NCBI GenBank assembly: GCA_963662965.1
Contig: OY759970.1
Coordinates: 2,356,001 to 2,420,000, forward strand
Direction of reading: 5' to 3'
Source: DTWD01 sp963662965
GTDB lineage: Bacteria > Acidobacteriota > Vicinamibacteria > Vicinamibacterales > UBA8438
DNA: 64,000 nucleotides
Shown here: piece after piece, positions 34,941 to 43,230 of the stretch
How positions within the stretch are numbered: the first letter of the stretch is position 1
How the letters are laid out: the number at the start of each line of letters is the position of its first letter
Position numbers and translations under genes: made by a program
The notes under the pieces: model-generated
What the model was told of the DNA's origin: nothing
Seen by the model: only the letters and a program-made list of their open reading frames with translations
The model's database searches: none

Positions 34941-36485
34941 ATGTCTTCAACGCCAGCCGGCGCCCCGAGCCGCGCCCGTCGGCCGCTCGTGGTCGTCTCC
35001 AACCGCGAGCCGTATCAGCACACCTACGATCACGACCGCAACATCCACTGGTCGCCGACGACTGGCGGTGTCGCCGTCGCGCTCGATGCCCTCATGCGCG
35101 ACCGTGGCGGGGTCTGGATTGCGCACGGCTCTGGCGAGGCGGATCGCGACGTCGTTGACAGCGACGATCGCATCCTCGTGCCCCCGGACAGCCCGAGCTA
35201 TGCGCTCCGGCGTCTCTGGTTGACCGACCAGGAAGCGACCAGTTATTACGAGGGATTCGCGAACGAAGGCCTCTGGCCGCTGTGCCACGAGGCGCACGTT
35301 CGCCCGGTGTTTCGCACGCCGGACTGGGAGAGCTACCAACGGGTCAACAACCGATTTGCCGCCGTCATCGAAACTGAGCTACCCGACCTGTCGGCACCGG
35401 TGTTTATCCAGGACTACCACCTCGCGCTCGTCGCGGCGAACCTGCGGCACCGACAGCCGGGTGTCAAGACCGCACTCTTCTGGCACATCCCGTGGCCAAG
35501 CCCAGACCGGCTTCGCATCTGCCCGTGGCGTCGCGACCTGATCGCGGGGCTGCTCGGCAATGACCTGATTGCCTTTCAGCTCGACCGCGACCGGCGAAAT
35601 TTCTTGGCGGCGGCGCGCGAGGAGCTGTCGGTCGAGGCGATCCGCAACACCGTACGCATTGGCAATCGCATCGTGGCGGTCAAGGCGGTGCCGATCGGTG
35701 TCGACTATGACCGTATCCAGCAGATCACGCACGACCCGGCGTTGGAGGCCGAGATGGCCCGACTCCGTCAGGAGCTTGGGCTCGACACCCCGATCGTCGG
35801 CATTGGCGTCGACCGGTTGGATTACACGAAAGGGGTGCTCGAACGACTCGAAGCGTTGGAGCTGCTGCTCGAGCGCCGCCCTGATCTTCGCGACGCGCTC
35901 ACCTTTGTGCAGATTGGCGTACCGTCACGGTCGAGTCTTCGCAGCTACGTCGATGTCGTCGAGGCGATCGACAGCAAGGTGGCCGACATCAACGCGCGGT
36001 ACGGCTCGGGGCGCGGCGTGATTCGTTACCGAAAGTCGGCGTTTCGGATCCGGCGGCTCGTCGCGCTCTACCGGCTGGCCAACTTCTGCATCGTGAGCTC
36101 GCTGCACGACGGGATGAACCTGGTGGCGAAGGAGTTTGTCGCGGCCCGCGAGGATGACGACGGCGTGCTCGTCCTGAGCGAGATGGCTGGCGCGGCGCAG
36201 CAGCTGCACGACGCGTCCATCATCAACCCCTATGACGTCGAGGGGTTTGCCGCCGCCATCGAGCAAGCGATCGACATGCCGCGTGAAGAGCGTCGCCGCC
36301 GCATGCATGCGATGCGACGCATCGTGGCCGGTCGAAACATCTTTGGATGGGCGTCGGATATCCTCGAGGATCTAGAGCGTCTCAATCCGCGTGCCTTGCC
36401 GCCGGTGCCGGATCGTGGGTCCGTCGATCGCCAGCGGTTGATCGTGAACCGGACGCGGACCCCGGCCGATATCAAGCCGTCTTGA
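34941..36485 (+). CDS. otsA: Trehalose-6-phosphate synthase (GT20)
   Basis: 514 residues. It joins glucose from UDP-glucose to glucose-6-phosphate. Signatures are VVVSNREPY at the N-terminus, VFIQDYHLALVAANLR, FWHIPWPSPD, the donor-site GVDRLDYTKGVLERL and SSLHDGMNLVAKEFV near the C-terminus. No trehalose-phosphatase gene (otsB) is adjacent. Serves osmotic or desiccation protection. Confidence 0.95.
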   Translation: MSSTPAGAPSRARRPLVVVSNREPYQHTYDHDRNIHWSPTTGGVAVALDALMRDRGGVWIAHGSGEADRDVVDSDDRILVPPDSPSYALRRLWLTDQEATSYYEGFANEGLWPLCHEAHVRPVFRTPDWESYQRVNNRFAAVIETELPDLSAPVFIQDYHLALVAANLRHRQPGVKTALFWHIPWPSPDRLRICPWRRDLIAGLLGNDLIAFQLDRDRRNFLAAAREELSVEAIRNTVRIGNRIVAVKAVPIGVDYDRIQQITHDPALEAEMARLRQELGLDTPIVGIGVDRLDYTKGVLERLEALELLLERRPDLRDALTFVQIGVPSRSSLRSYVDVVEAIDSKVADINARYGSGRGVIRYRKSAFRIRRLVALYRLANFCIVSSLHDGMNLVAKEFVAAREDDDGVLVLSEMAGAAQQLHDASIINPYDVEGFAAAIEQAIDMPREERRRRMHAMRRIVAGRNIFGWASDILEDLERLNPRALPPVPDRGSVDRQRLIVNRTRTPADIKPS

Positions 36486-36544
36486 CTAGCGCGCATTTCG
36501 TTAGTGCGTAGCGGGTGTTGCCCCGGGCACGGGTGCGACAGCCA

Positions 36545-36989
36545 CGGCCGGGGCGTCACTCCGGACGCCGGATCGGCCCGCCGGAAAACTTTGCCTCCGC
36601 CGCACGCGGAACTTCTCACGCGGCGAGCAACAGTTGGTCAGGAGCGGCGCGTGCCACCGCAACCCGCAGCAGGGGTGACTCGACCGGCACGGATCACAGG
36701 GCGCAGGCTCGTCCGCTGGCGGCTCCGGCGAAGTTTTCAGTCCCGCGGACGTCGGCGGGCCTCATGGCGTCCTCCGCGACACCCCGACCGCGCCTGTCCG
36801 CTCGAGCACGCCCGGTCTCAGGGCGGCGGCCGTCGTAGGTTCGGGTGGCTCAGCGGCTGGTCTTTCGGAGGAATCCGTCGGAGGAACCGCCACTCGGCTT
36901 CTGAAAGTGGCACCCCTGTCGCTGTGACGACGCGGATTCCGAGAGAGACCAGTGCTGGGCCGCTCGCTCGGTGATGCGGTTCGAACCTG
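36545..36989 (-). repeat. Dispersed hairpin repeat, copy b (inverted orientation)
   Basis: Reverse-complement copy of the unit at 14950-15382. The hairpin core is 36836-36989 (ends CGAACCTG), with stem GGATTCCGAGAGAGACCAG facing GGTCTTTCGGAGGAATCC. The tail with CGGAAAACTTTGCC and GGCGAAGTTTTC lies at 36550-36750. It occupies most of the 610-base gap between otsA and the next gene. A short GC-rich repeat (CAGACGGGGCTACGCGCCG) follows at about 37032. Confidence 0.75.
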
Positions 36990-37095
36990 CTCATCTGCCG
37001 ACTGAGCGGCGGGACACGAATGTGCAAAACGCTCCAGACGGGGCTACGCGCCGAACCCCCGCGGGGGAAACAACCTAAACTAGTGCGAACGAATC

Positions 37096-37599
37096 ATGTC
37101 AGACAGTGCCGTCCACCGCGTGCTTTCGCACGGCATGCGGGCGTACTATCTCCCGCTCGCCGCCGGTCTCGTCCTGGCCGCGAGTGCATTCATGCCGTGG
37201 ACGGTGATCGGCAACAGTGCCCTGGGCGGCGTTCCAACGATTTCGGGTCTCTGGGTGCTCGCGCTCGCGATCGTCTCGATAGTCCTGGCGTTCCTGAGCG
37301 TCATCACCCGCAAGAACTCACGTCACCCCCTGTTGGTCGTCGGGCTGGTGGCGTTTGCGATCGTCCTGCTGAGCGAGCAGTGGATGGAGCGGGCCGCGGC
37401 CGACCGGCTGTGGGCGCAAACGCAGGCACTGGCGATCGTTCAAGGCGATGAGACGACGGTCACGCTGCCGGACCCGTCGATGGCGCCCGGTGGATATCTC
37501 GCGCTCGTCGCGGCCGGCGTTATCGTCCTGTTCGGCATGACGATCGTCGTCAAACGTGTGCCGAGCCTCTACGCTGTCACGCAGGACGATGATGTGTGA
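37096..37599 (+). CDS. Four-helix membrane protein of unknown function
   Basis: 167 residues with about four transmembrane segments: 18-34, 48-68, 75-91 and 134-152. A soluble loop with acidic residues lies between helices 3 and 4. No family recognised. The gene is isolated between repeats and followed by a perfect 34-bp inverted repeat that may act as a terminator. A related layout is often seen in small inner-membrane proteins. Confidence rests on the coherent hydrophobic pattern. Confidence 0.6.
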   Translation: MSDSAVHRVLSHGMRAYYLPLAAGLVLAASAFMPWTVIGNSALGGVPTISGLWVLALAIVSIVLAFLSVITRKNSRHPLLVVGLVAFAIVLLSEQWMERAAADRLWAQTQALAIVQGDETTVTLPDPSMAPGGYLALVAAGVIVLFGMTIVVKRVPSLYAVTQDDDV

Positions 37600-37605
37600 G
37601 CACAA

Positions 37606-37750
37606 GGTTCACGGTTCAGTGCGGAATCTGCGTTGGTTCGACGTGAGAACCTTGAACAGCGCGACCTCCGCCTGAACCTTGAACTGTCAACCGGCGCAGA
37701 CTCCGCATTGAACGTTGAACCAACGCAGATTCCGCACTGAACCGTGAACC
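37606..37750. repeat. Perfect 34-bp inverted repeat between convergent genes
   Basis: The arm at 37606-37639 (GGTTCACGGTTCAGTGCGGA...) is an exact reverse complement of 37717-37750. The 77-base centre contains shorter related pieces (GAACCTTGAAC, CCTGAACCTTGAACTG). It lies between convergent stops, so it could stop transcription from both sides, though the shape is also that of a palindromic MITE. Confidence 0.7.
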
Positions 37751-37764
37751 GCGCTGATACCGCA

Positions 37765-38679
37765 TCACTGAAAAGCGCCCGGATGCAGCACTCGAGCGAG
37801 GCGCTCGGTTGCGTGTGCGAGCCGCGGTCCCGGCACGATCAGGTCGTTTCCCGTGAGGAAGTGGACTCGATCCCCGCGGACGGCCGGGATGGCCGACAAC
37901 CCCTGCCAGACGTTGCTTTGGTCGGACGCTGCGTCGGGCGACAACATGCCTTCGGCCCGGACCTCGATGATCACGTCGGGTGCCGCCGCCAGGATTCCCT
38001 CGGACGTTGGCTGCACCGCTTCCCTCGTGATGTGGGCAAAGACGTTCTCGCCTCCCGCCGCCACGATCATGTCGTGGAGAAAACCGATGCCACCGCTCGC
38101 ATAGACGTTGCGGAGCGTGTCGGGCTCGCGCCCCATCACCAAGAGTACGCGCGGCTTTGGACGGCGTGAGACCCGTGCGGCGATCGACGTCAACAGCGAT
38201 TCGATGCTGGTGACGACGGCATCGGCCTCGACGGCCTGACCGGTGAGGTCTCCGAGCGCACGCAGCATCGCGGTGGCGTCTGGAATGCCGCCGTGCCGGT
38301 AGAGAAACACGTCGATGTCCGCGCGCGCCATTTGTTCGATTGCATCGGTCTGGCTCCCGTACAGCACGACCAGATCGGGCTCGAGCGACAGGATGCGCTC
38401 GATATTGGGGTCGAGGAGTGCGCCAACCCGGGGGAGCGACTCGACCGCGGGTGGATACCGAGCAAAGCTGCTGACGCCGACCACCTGCGGTCCCGTACCT
38501 ATCGCGAACAGCATCTCGGTCACGGCCGGCACCACCGCCACGATGCGCCGCGGGATCTGTGTCTGCTGCGCGTGCACCGGGCGCAACGCCACGTGAAGCG
38601 TGATAAGGCCAACGACGATCGTGCTCACTCCGAGAACCCAGAACTTGGAACTCGGAACTTGGAACCTGAAACCCGTCAT
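37765..38679 (-). CDS. btuF: Cobalamin ABC transporter substrate-binding protein
   Basis: About 304 residues with an N-terminal hydrophobic segment (WVLGVSTIVVGLITLHVAL), which suggests export. Periplasmic-binding domain type III: RIVAVVPAVTEMLFAIGTG, VGVSSFARYPPAVESLPRVG, LDPNIERILSLEPDLVVLYG. Third gene of the btuD-btuC-btuF operon, with a cobalamin riboswitch in front, which supports vitamin B12 as ligand. The start ATG at 38679 overlaps the btuC stop. Codons just after the start derive from a GTTCCAAGTTC-type simple repeat. Confidence 0.85.
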   Translation of the reverse strand: MTGFRFQVPSSKFWVLGVSTIVVGLITLHVALRPVHAQQTQIPRRIVAVVPAVTEMLFAIGTGPQVVGVSSFARYPPAVESLPRVGALLDPNIERILSLEPDLVVLYGSQTDAIEQMARADIDVFLYRHGGIPDATAMLRALGDLTGQAVEADAVVTSIESLLTSIAARVSRRPKPRVLLVMGREPDTLRNVYASGGIGFLHDMIVAAGGENVFAHITREAVQPTSEGILAAAPDVIIEVRAEGMLSPDAASDQSNVWQGLSAIPAVRGDRVHFLTGNDLIVPGPRLAHATERLARVLHPGAFQ

Positions 38680-39701
38680 CGCTTCCTCGCCAGTAGCCAC
38701 AGGAAAAAGGGCCCGCCGAGCATCGCGGTAATCACACCGACCGGCAGCTCGAGTGGCGCCATCAGTGTCCTCGCTGCCACGTCGCAGGTCACTAGGAACG
38801 CGGCGCCGAGACACGCCGAGGCCGGTAGCACGACGCGGTGATCCGCGCCGACCAGCAGGCGCACCATGTGCGGGACGATGATGCCGACGAAGCCGATCGG
38901 GCCGCCCAGTGAGACCGCCGCGCCGGTGGCGAGCGAGGCGCTCAGGAACGCGATGCGCTGCGTCTTCACGACATCAACTCCCCGCGCCGCTGCGCTATCG
39001 GGGCCGAGGGTCAGCAAGTTCAGCGACCGCGGCAGCCACGCAAAGGCCGCCCCGGCGACGACGAGCAGCGGTAGCGCCCACACGATCGGCGTGTAACTGC
39101 TGACGTCGAGATTGCCCATCAAGTACCGCACGGCCTGAAAGCTTTGCGTGTAGTCGGCCAGGTATTGCACAAACATGATGATCGCGGAGAAGAGTGAGTT
39201 GAGTGTCACTCCGGCCAACAGCAGCACCGACGTCGATAATCCATGTCGGCGCAGTCGGGCCAGGCCATAGACGACACCGACGGCACCGAGCGCACCGGCG
39301 AAGCTCGCCATCGGGACGGCCGGGAGCCCGGCGATCGAGATGGGCACGCCGAGAATGATCACGCCGATCGCGCCGAGCGAAGCGCCGGAGGAGACGCCAA
39401 GCGTGAACGGCGTCGCGAGCGGATTGCGCAACAGCGCCTGCAAGACGACACCGGCCGAGGCGAGCGCGCCGCCGACCAACGCCCCGGCGATCGCGCGCGG
39501 AAGCCTCGCGATGAAGAAGATCTGAGCATCGACGTTGTCGGCGAACGGCACGGTCGGGTCAAAGACGGCCCGCCAGTTGAGCGACGTCGGACCGATGAGC
39601 GGGGCGACGGCGCACGCGCCCAGGGCGACGGCTCCGAAGGCGACCTGCATGCCGACCAGGCGTCGGCGCAGGGTGGGGGGGTGTGGCGCGTCCATCTTCA
39701 T
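38676..39701 (-). CDS. btuC: Cobalamin ABC transporter permease (FecCD family)
   Basis: 341 residues, about nine or ten membrane helices. FecCD/BtuC signatures include RLPRAIAGALVGGALASAGV, LLRNPLATPFTLGVSSGASL, GFVGIIVPHMVRLLVGADHR and LPVGVITAMLGGPFFLWLL. Overlaps both neighbours by four bases, so translation is coupled. It works with the BtuF and BtuD proteins encoded on either side. Confidence 0.93.
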   Translation of the reverse strand: MKMDAPHPPTLRRRLVGMQVAFGAVALGACAVAPLIGPTSLNWRAVFDPTVPFADNVDAQIFFIARLPRAIAGALVGGALASAGVVLQALLRNPLATPFTLGVSSGASLGAIGVIILGVPISIAGLPAVPMASFAGALGAVGVVYGLARLRRHGLSTSVLLLAGVTLNSLFSAIIMFVQYLADYTQSFQAVRYLMGNLDVSSYTPIVWALPLLVVAGAAFAWLPRSLNLLTLGPDSAAARGVDVVKTQRIAFLSASLATGAAVSLGGPIGFVGIIVPHMVRLLVGADHRVVLPASACLGAAFLVTCDVAARTLMAPLELPVGVITAMLGGPFFLWLLARKR

Positions 39702-40549
39702 CGGCGCGTGCCTGACGTTGTCCGGTCGATCGGAACCACCAAGAGCCGGCCGGTTGCCGCGTGACGAGCCACGTGTGTCTCGACCCCGTAGAGCGCGCGC
39801 ACGTTGTCGGCGGTGAGCACCGTGTCGGTCGGCCCGGCGGCGATGACCCCGCCGTCGCGCAGCAAGACGAGCTGGTCGCAGACACCGACGGCGAAATTGA
39901 GGTCGTGGGTCGAGACCACCATCGTCACCCCGGAGCGTCGATGCAACGTTCCCAGGAGCGACGCCATCTCCAGCTGGTAGCCGAGGTCCAGCGAGGCGGT
40001 CGGCTCGTCGAGGAGCAACACCGTCCCCTCGGCCGCGGTGGTCGCTCCGTCAGCCGGCATCAGCTGCGCAAGCGCACTGGCGATCACGACGCGCTGCTTC
40101 TCCCCGCCGCTCAGCGTCGAGAAGGGACGGTCGGCGAGGTGCGCCGTGCCGGTGGATGCGAGCGATCGGTTGACGACGTCGATGTCGTCTGGGCCCTCGA
40201 CCGCGAAAGCACTGAGGTGCGGGTGGCGTCCCATGAGGGCCACCTCCAGGACCGAGTAGTCGAACGCAAGTGTTGTTTCTTGCGGGACGAGCGCGAGTCG
40301 GCGTGCGACGGTAGTACGCGGCAGCTGGTCGAGCCGTTCGCCGCCGAGATGCACCGTGCCGTGCGTTGGGGTCAGCAGACCGGCGAGCAGGTGGAGCAGG
40401 GTCGTCTTGCCGGCACCGTTCGGTCCGAGGATGCCGACGGACCCGCCGCTCGAGGCAGCGACGGTGACGTCATGCAGGGCGGCGTGTGAGCGGTAGGAGA
40501 ATGAGACGGCGTCAGCGCACACGGTCGCGCCGTCTCTGTCGGTGACCAC
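39698..40549 (-). CDS. btuD: Cobalamin ABC transporter ATPase
   Basis: About 283 residues. Walker A GPNGAGKTT, Q-loop LVPQETT, signature LSGGEKQRV, Walker B VLLLDEPTASLD and the switch His in STHDLNF are all present. The start chosen is the GTG at 40549, which has GGAGG 5 bases upstream. The longer open frame runs through riboswitch sequence. First gene of the B12 uptake operon. Confidence 0.93.
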   Translation of the reverse strand: MVTDRDGATVCADAVSFSYRSHAALHDVTVAASSGGSVGILGPNGAGKTTLLHLLAGLLTPTHGTVHLGGERLDQLPRTTVARRLALVPQETTLAFDYSVLEVALMGRHPHLSAFAVEGPDDIDVVNRSLASTGTAHLADRPFSTLSGGEKQRVVIASALAQLMPADGATTAAEGTVLLLDEPTASLDLGYQLEMASLLGTLHRRSGVTMVVSTHDLNFAVGVCDQLVLLRDGGVIAAGPTDTVLTADNVRALYGVETHVARHAATGRLLVVPIDRTTSGTRR

Positions 40550-40581
40550 CGTTCCTCCTTCCGGCGTTACCACGCACCGAG

Positions 40582-40615
40582 TTGCTCGCCGCCGGACGAG
40601 CCGGCCACCGAGCAA
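40582..40615 (-). promoter_or_regulatory. Expression-platform hairpin between the riboswitch and btuD
   Basis: TTGCTCGGTGGCCGG pairs with CCGGCGGCGAGCAA around a CTCGT loop, giving a stem of about 13 pairs. It lies between the cobalamin aptamer and the GGAGG of btuD. No T tract follows, so control is more likely at translation than by termination. Confidence 0.55.
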
Positions 40616-40623
40616 AGAGGACG

Positions 40624-40791
40624 CCCGATGATCAGGTCTCCTGACTTGCGGATCGCGGCAGGACGGCGACGCCTTCCCATGCTTCGCAGCAGCACAGTGG
40701 CGCGTACCCCGCGGTACCAGAGCGCCGTCCCGCTCACCGCTTACAGTGGCGGGACCGTGTGGGATTCGCACCCACTTCCCGGATCATCGGG
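40624..40791 (-). ncRNA. Cobalamin (B12) riboswitch
   Basis: Reverse-strand RNA with the classic class features: GGTGCGAATCCCACAC, the GGTCCCGCCACTGT block, GGGAAGGC, and the 3' B12-box-like AAGTCAGGAGACCTG. Helix P1 is closed by CCCGATGATC (40791-40782) with GATCATCGGG (40633-40624), 10 perfect pairs. A TATACT -10-like box lies just upstream (40814-40809). It sits directly in front of btuD-btuC-btuF and should repress uptake when cobalamin is abundant. Confidence 0.93.
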
Positions 40792-40869
40792 ACGCGAACG
40801 TCCATCCGAGTATAGCAGCCGGCCGTCGGGATCCTGGTGCCGCACAAAATCCCAGGTGAGTTCAACCGG

Positions 40870-41048
40870 TCAATGCAACAGTGTGTTCGCCAGTCTATCA
40901 GCAGGCGTGGCATAGCCCAGTGTCTTGCGCGGTCGTGCGTTAAGACGTTGGGCCACGGTGTCTAGATCAGCTGCCCGATAGCGCATCCGGCCCCCATGCC
41001 GTCGCACTTCCCGGCTTACGGTCGACGGGGCCCCCTGTGCCAATAATC
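40870..41048 (-). pseudogene. IS30 transposase remnant with internal deletion
   Basis: About 58 residues: LLAQGAPSTVSREVRRHGG, a piece of the N-terminal helix-turn-helix region, runs directly into LDTVAQRLNARPRKTLGYAT and PADRLANTLLH, the conserved C-terminus of IS30 transposases. Roughly 200 or more residues, including the DDE catalytic core, are missing at the RYRAAD/LDTVAQ junction. Confidence 0.75.
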
Positions 41049-41101
41049 TGTGAGACAACCTCCCTGGTGAGATTAGTGTAGGGGCGGGGAAGGTTGGAGA
41101 G

Positions 41102-41590
41102 ATGACTCGCATGCCAGAGGCCGTGGAGATGGACGTGGTCGCGGGGCCGGGGGCGACGGGAGCCCGGAGGGCGACGGGAGGCCCCGGCCCCATGACCACG
41201 TCACGCCCGCCCGACCCTGACCCGGAGGTGCCGGCGACGGTCCAGCGCCGGCGCTTCTCCGCAGAATATCGGCTCCGCATCCTCACGCAAGCCGACGCGT
41301 GCAAGAAGCCCGGCGAGGTGGGGGCCCTGTTGCGTCGCGAGGGGCTGTACTCGTCGCTGTTGACGAACTGGCGGCGGCAGCGGGAGGCGGGGGCGCTGCG
41401 CGAGATGCGCGGGCGCCGGCGGGGGCCGACACCCCGCCCCGTTGACCCGCGCGTGAAGCAGCTCGAGGTGGAGAACCGCCGGCTCCAGCGGAAGCTGCAG
41501 CGGGCGGAGACGATCATGACGCTCCAAAAAAAAGTTGCCGAGATCCTGGGGATCCCCCTGACACCCAGCGACGACGACGAGACCGACTGA
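41102..41590 (+). CDS. IS3-family transposase OrfA
   Basis: 162 residues. Helix-turn-helix of the transposase_8 type (RRRFSAEYRLRILTQADACK, ...LLRREGLYSSLLTNWRRQR) and a C-terminal leucine-zipper-like region (KQLEVENRRLQRKLQRAETI). An A8 run at 41526-41533 lies before the stop. A -1 slip there leads without a stop into the OrfB frame, the usual way IS3 elements make the OrfAB transposase. First 45 residues are low complexity. Confidence 0.88.
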   Translation: MTRMPEAVEMDVVAGPGATGARRATGGPGPMTTSRPPDPDPEVPATVQRRRFSAEYRLRILTQADACKKPGEVGALLRREGLYSSLLTNWRRQREAGALREMRGRRRGPTPRPVDPRVKQLEVENRRLQRKLQRAETIMTLQKKVAEILGIPLTPSDDDETD

Positions 41591-42708
41591 TGCGCGCCAT
41601 CGAGGCCGTCACGACGCCGGGCGAGACGGCGGCGCTGTGTCACAGCGTCGGCGTGTCCCGGGCGGCGCTCTATCGCCGGCGGCGCCCCGCGCCCCGCGCC
41701 ACACCACCGCGGCCCCGTGCGCCGTCGCCGCGCGCGCTGGGTGCCACCGAACGCCAGGCGGTGCTCAACGTGTTGCACAGCGAGCGGTTCATCGACCAGT
41801 CGCCCGCCGAAGTCCATGCCACGTTGCTCGAGGAGCAGCGGTACCTCTGTGCCCCGCGCACAATGTATCGGGTGCTCGCGGCGGCCACGGAAGTGCGCGA
41901 GCGGCGCGCCCAGGCCCGGCATCCGGCGTATACCGCACCCGAGCTCGTGGCAACGCGCCCGAATCAGGTCTGGTCGTGGGACATCACCAAACTCAAGGGC
42001 TCGATCCCGTACCGCTACTACTCGCTGTACGTCATCCTCGACCTCTTCAGCCGCTACGCGGTGGGCTGGATGGTCGCGCGCCACGAAAATGCGCACCTGG
42101 CGGAGCGCCTGATTGCGGCGACCTGCCTGAAGCAGGGCATCGCCCCGCACCAACTCACCATTCATGCGGACCGTGGCGCGCCTATGCGGAGCAAGCTCGT
42201 CGCGCTGCTCTTCTCGGATCTGGGCATCGACGCCAGTCATTCGCGGCCCCGCGTGAGCAACGACAATCCGTTCTCCGAAGCGCAGTTCCGGACCGTGAAG
42301 TACCGGCCGGAGTTTCCTGGCCGGTTCGGCTCGCTCCAACACGCCCGCGCCGTCAGCCGCGATCTGTTCGCGTGGTACAACGACGCGCACCATCACAGCG
42401 GCCTCAGCTACCTGACACCAACCGCCGTGCACTACGGCCGCGCCGCGACGGTCCTCGCGGTCCGGCACCGCACGCGCCTGGCGGCATACGCCGCCCATCC
42501 CGAGCGGTTCGTGCAGGGGCCACCACGTCCAGAAACACCGCCCACGGCCGTGTGGATCAATCGGCCGCCGCAACCGACCCGCGAGGATGCCCCAGGAGCG
42601 ACGCCCGTCACCCCGGACGACCCACAGTATGGGGTGATCCGCCGGTCACAACCCATCCGTGACGATCGCCCGATCACGCTCGTCACCAGCGTGGGGTCGC
42701 TACAGTAA
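41590..42708 (+). CDS. IS3-family transposase OrfB (DDE integrase core)
   Basis: 372 residues. Integrase catalytic core with the DDE triad: Asp in QVWSWDITKLKG, Asp in HADRGAPM, and Glu in SNDNPFSEAQFRTVKYRPEF. N-terminal HTH_21-like segment RYLCAPRTMYRVL. Starts at the ATG overlapping the OrfA stop (TGATG). Appears complete. Confidence 0.9.
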   Translation: MRAIEAVTTPGETAALCHSVGVSRAALYRRRRPAPRATPPRPRAPSPRALGATERQAVLNVLHSERFIDQSPAEVHATLLEEQRYLCAPRTMYRVLAAATEVRERRAQARHPAYTAPELVATRPNQVWSWDITKLKGSIPYRYYSLYVILDLFSRYAVGWMVARHENAHLAERLIAATCLKQGIAPHQLTIHADRGAPMRSKLVALLFSDLGIDASHSRPRVSNDNPFSEAQFRTVKYRPEFPGRFGSLQHARAVSRDLFAWYNDAHHHSGLSYLTPTAVHYGRAATVLAVRHRTRLAAYAAHPERFVQGPPRPETPPTAVWINRPPQPTREDAPGATPVTPDDPQYGVIRRSQPIRDDRPITLVTSVGSLQ

Positions 42709-42716
42709 ATGCGGAA

Positions 42717-43022
42717 TCAGGTTGTCTCAAAGGCATTGACACGGCCCGGGGCCCGCCCAAGCAGGCAGGCGATTCGCCTCAACGAGCAGTCGTTGGCCAG
42801 CCCTCTTGAGATCTCCTCGCGCTCGGCCAGAGTCAGAGCGCACCGCGATCGCGTGCGCGCTCTTGAGGAAATGCCGCCGTGCGCGGCGACGACATGGTGG
42901 ACCGATCTACGGATACGCCCCAAGGCCCGGCCGATGTCACTGAGCGCCTCGCCTCGCTTCCACCGTCTCCAGACCTTGGCTTTCTCGGCGGTCGACATGC
43001 GCCGGCGACCAACGCGTGTCAT
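42717..43022 (-). pseudogene. IS30 transposase N-terminal fragment
   Basis: 101 residues from the ATG at 43022: MTRVGRRRMSTAEKAKVWRR, then WKRGEALSDIGRALGR and LTLAEREEISRGLANDCSLR, the N-terminal DNA-binding region of IS30 transposases. The frame ends in IS3 sequence (FETT, stop at 42717). It is the other half of the interrupted IS30 gene. Confidence 0.75.
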
Positions 43023-43138
43023 GAGCCCTCCTTGAGGTGATCCTTCATCGCGTTGCATCGATACCCTTGAATTCACCCATGTTTTCTGGGGCAATTCGGG
43101 CGGATTTGAGGTAGTGTAACAGGGCCGTTGGGCGTTGG

Positions 43139-43207
43139 TTGCGTGGCCTGATGGCGATGACATAACATACGCTGTTCGACAGAGGGACAAACGGGCGTTT
43201 CGCCCGT
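43139..43207 (+). promoter_or_regulatory. Candidate promoter and hairpin upstream of yjbQ
   Basis: TTGCGT (43139-43144) and TAACAT (43163-43168) are spaced by 18 bases. Downstream, ACGGGCG-TTT-CGCCCGT (about 43191-43207) can fold as a 7-bp hairpin in the leader. Evidence is by pattern only. Confidence 0.35.
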
Positions 43208-43230
43208 TACTTCCACAGCGAGAGGATCGC

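Larger units (their letters stand above)
41051..42729 (+). mobile_element. IS3-family insertion sequence
   Basis: 1679 bp bounded by terminal inverted repeats TGAGACAACCT (41051-41061) and AGGTTGTCTCA (42719-42729), with TG...CA ends. It contains two overlapping transposase frames, OrfA and OrfB, with an A8 slippery run. No exact target duplication is visible in the immediate flanks. Probably still intact. Confidence 0.85.
40855..43077 (-). mobile_element. Decayed IS30-family element interrupted by an IS3-family element
   Basis: Outer inverted ends GGTGAGTTCAACC..GTCAATGCAAC (40855-40879) and GTTGCATCGATACCCTTGAATT..CACC (43052-43077) match imperfectly. Reverse-strand fragments of an IS30 transposase lie just inside each end. 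The interior (41051-42729) is an IS3-type element in the opposite orientation. The IS30 gene has also lost its catalytic middle. Confidence 0.75.
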
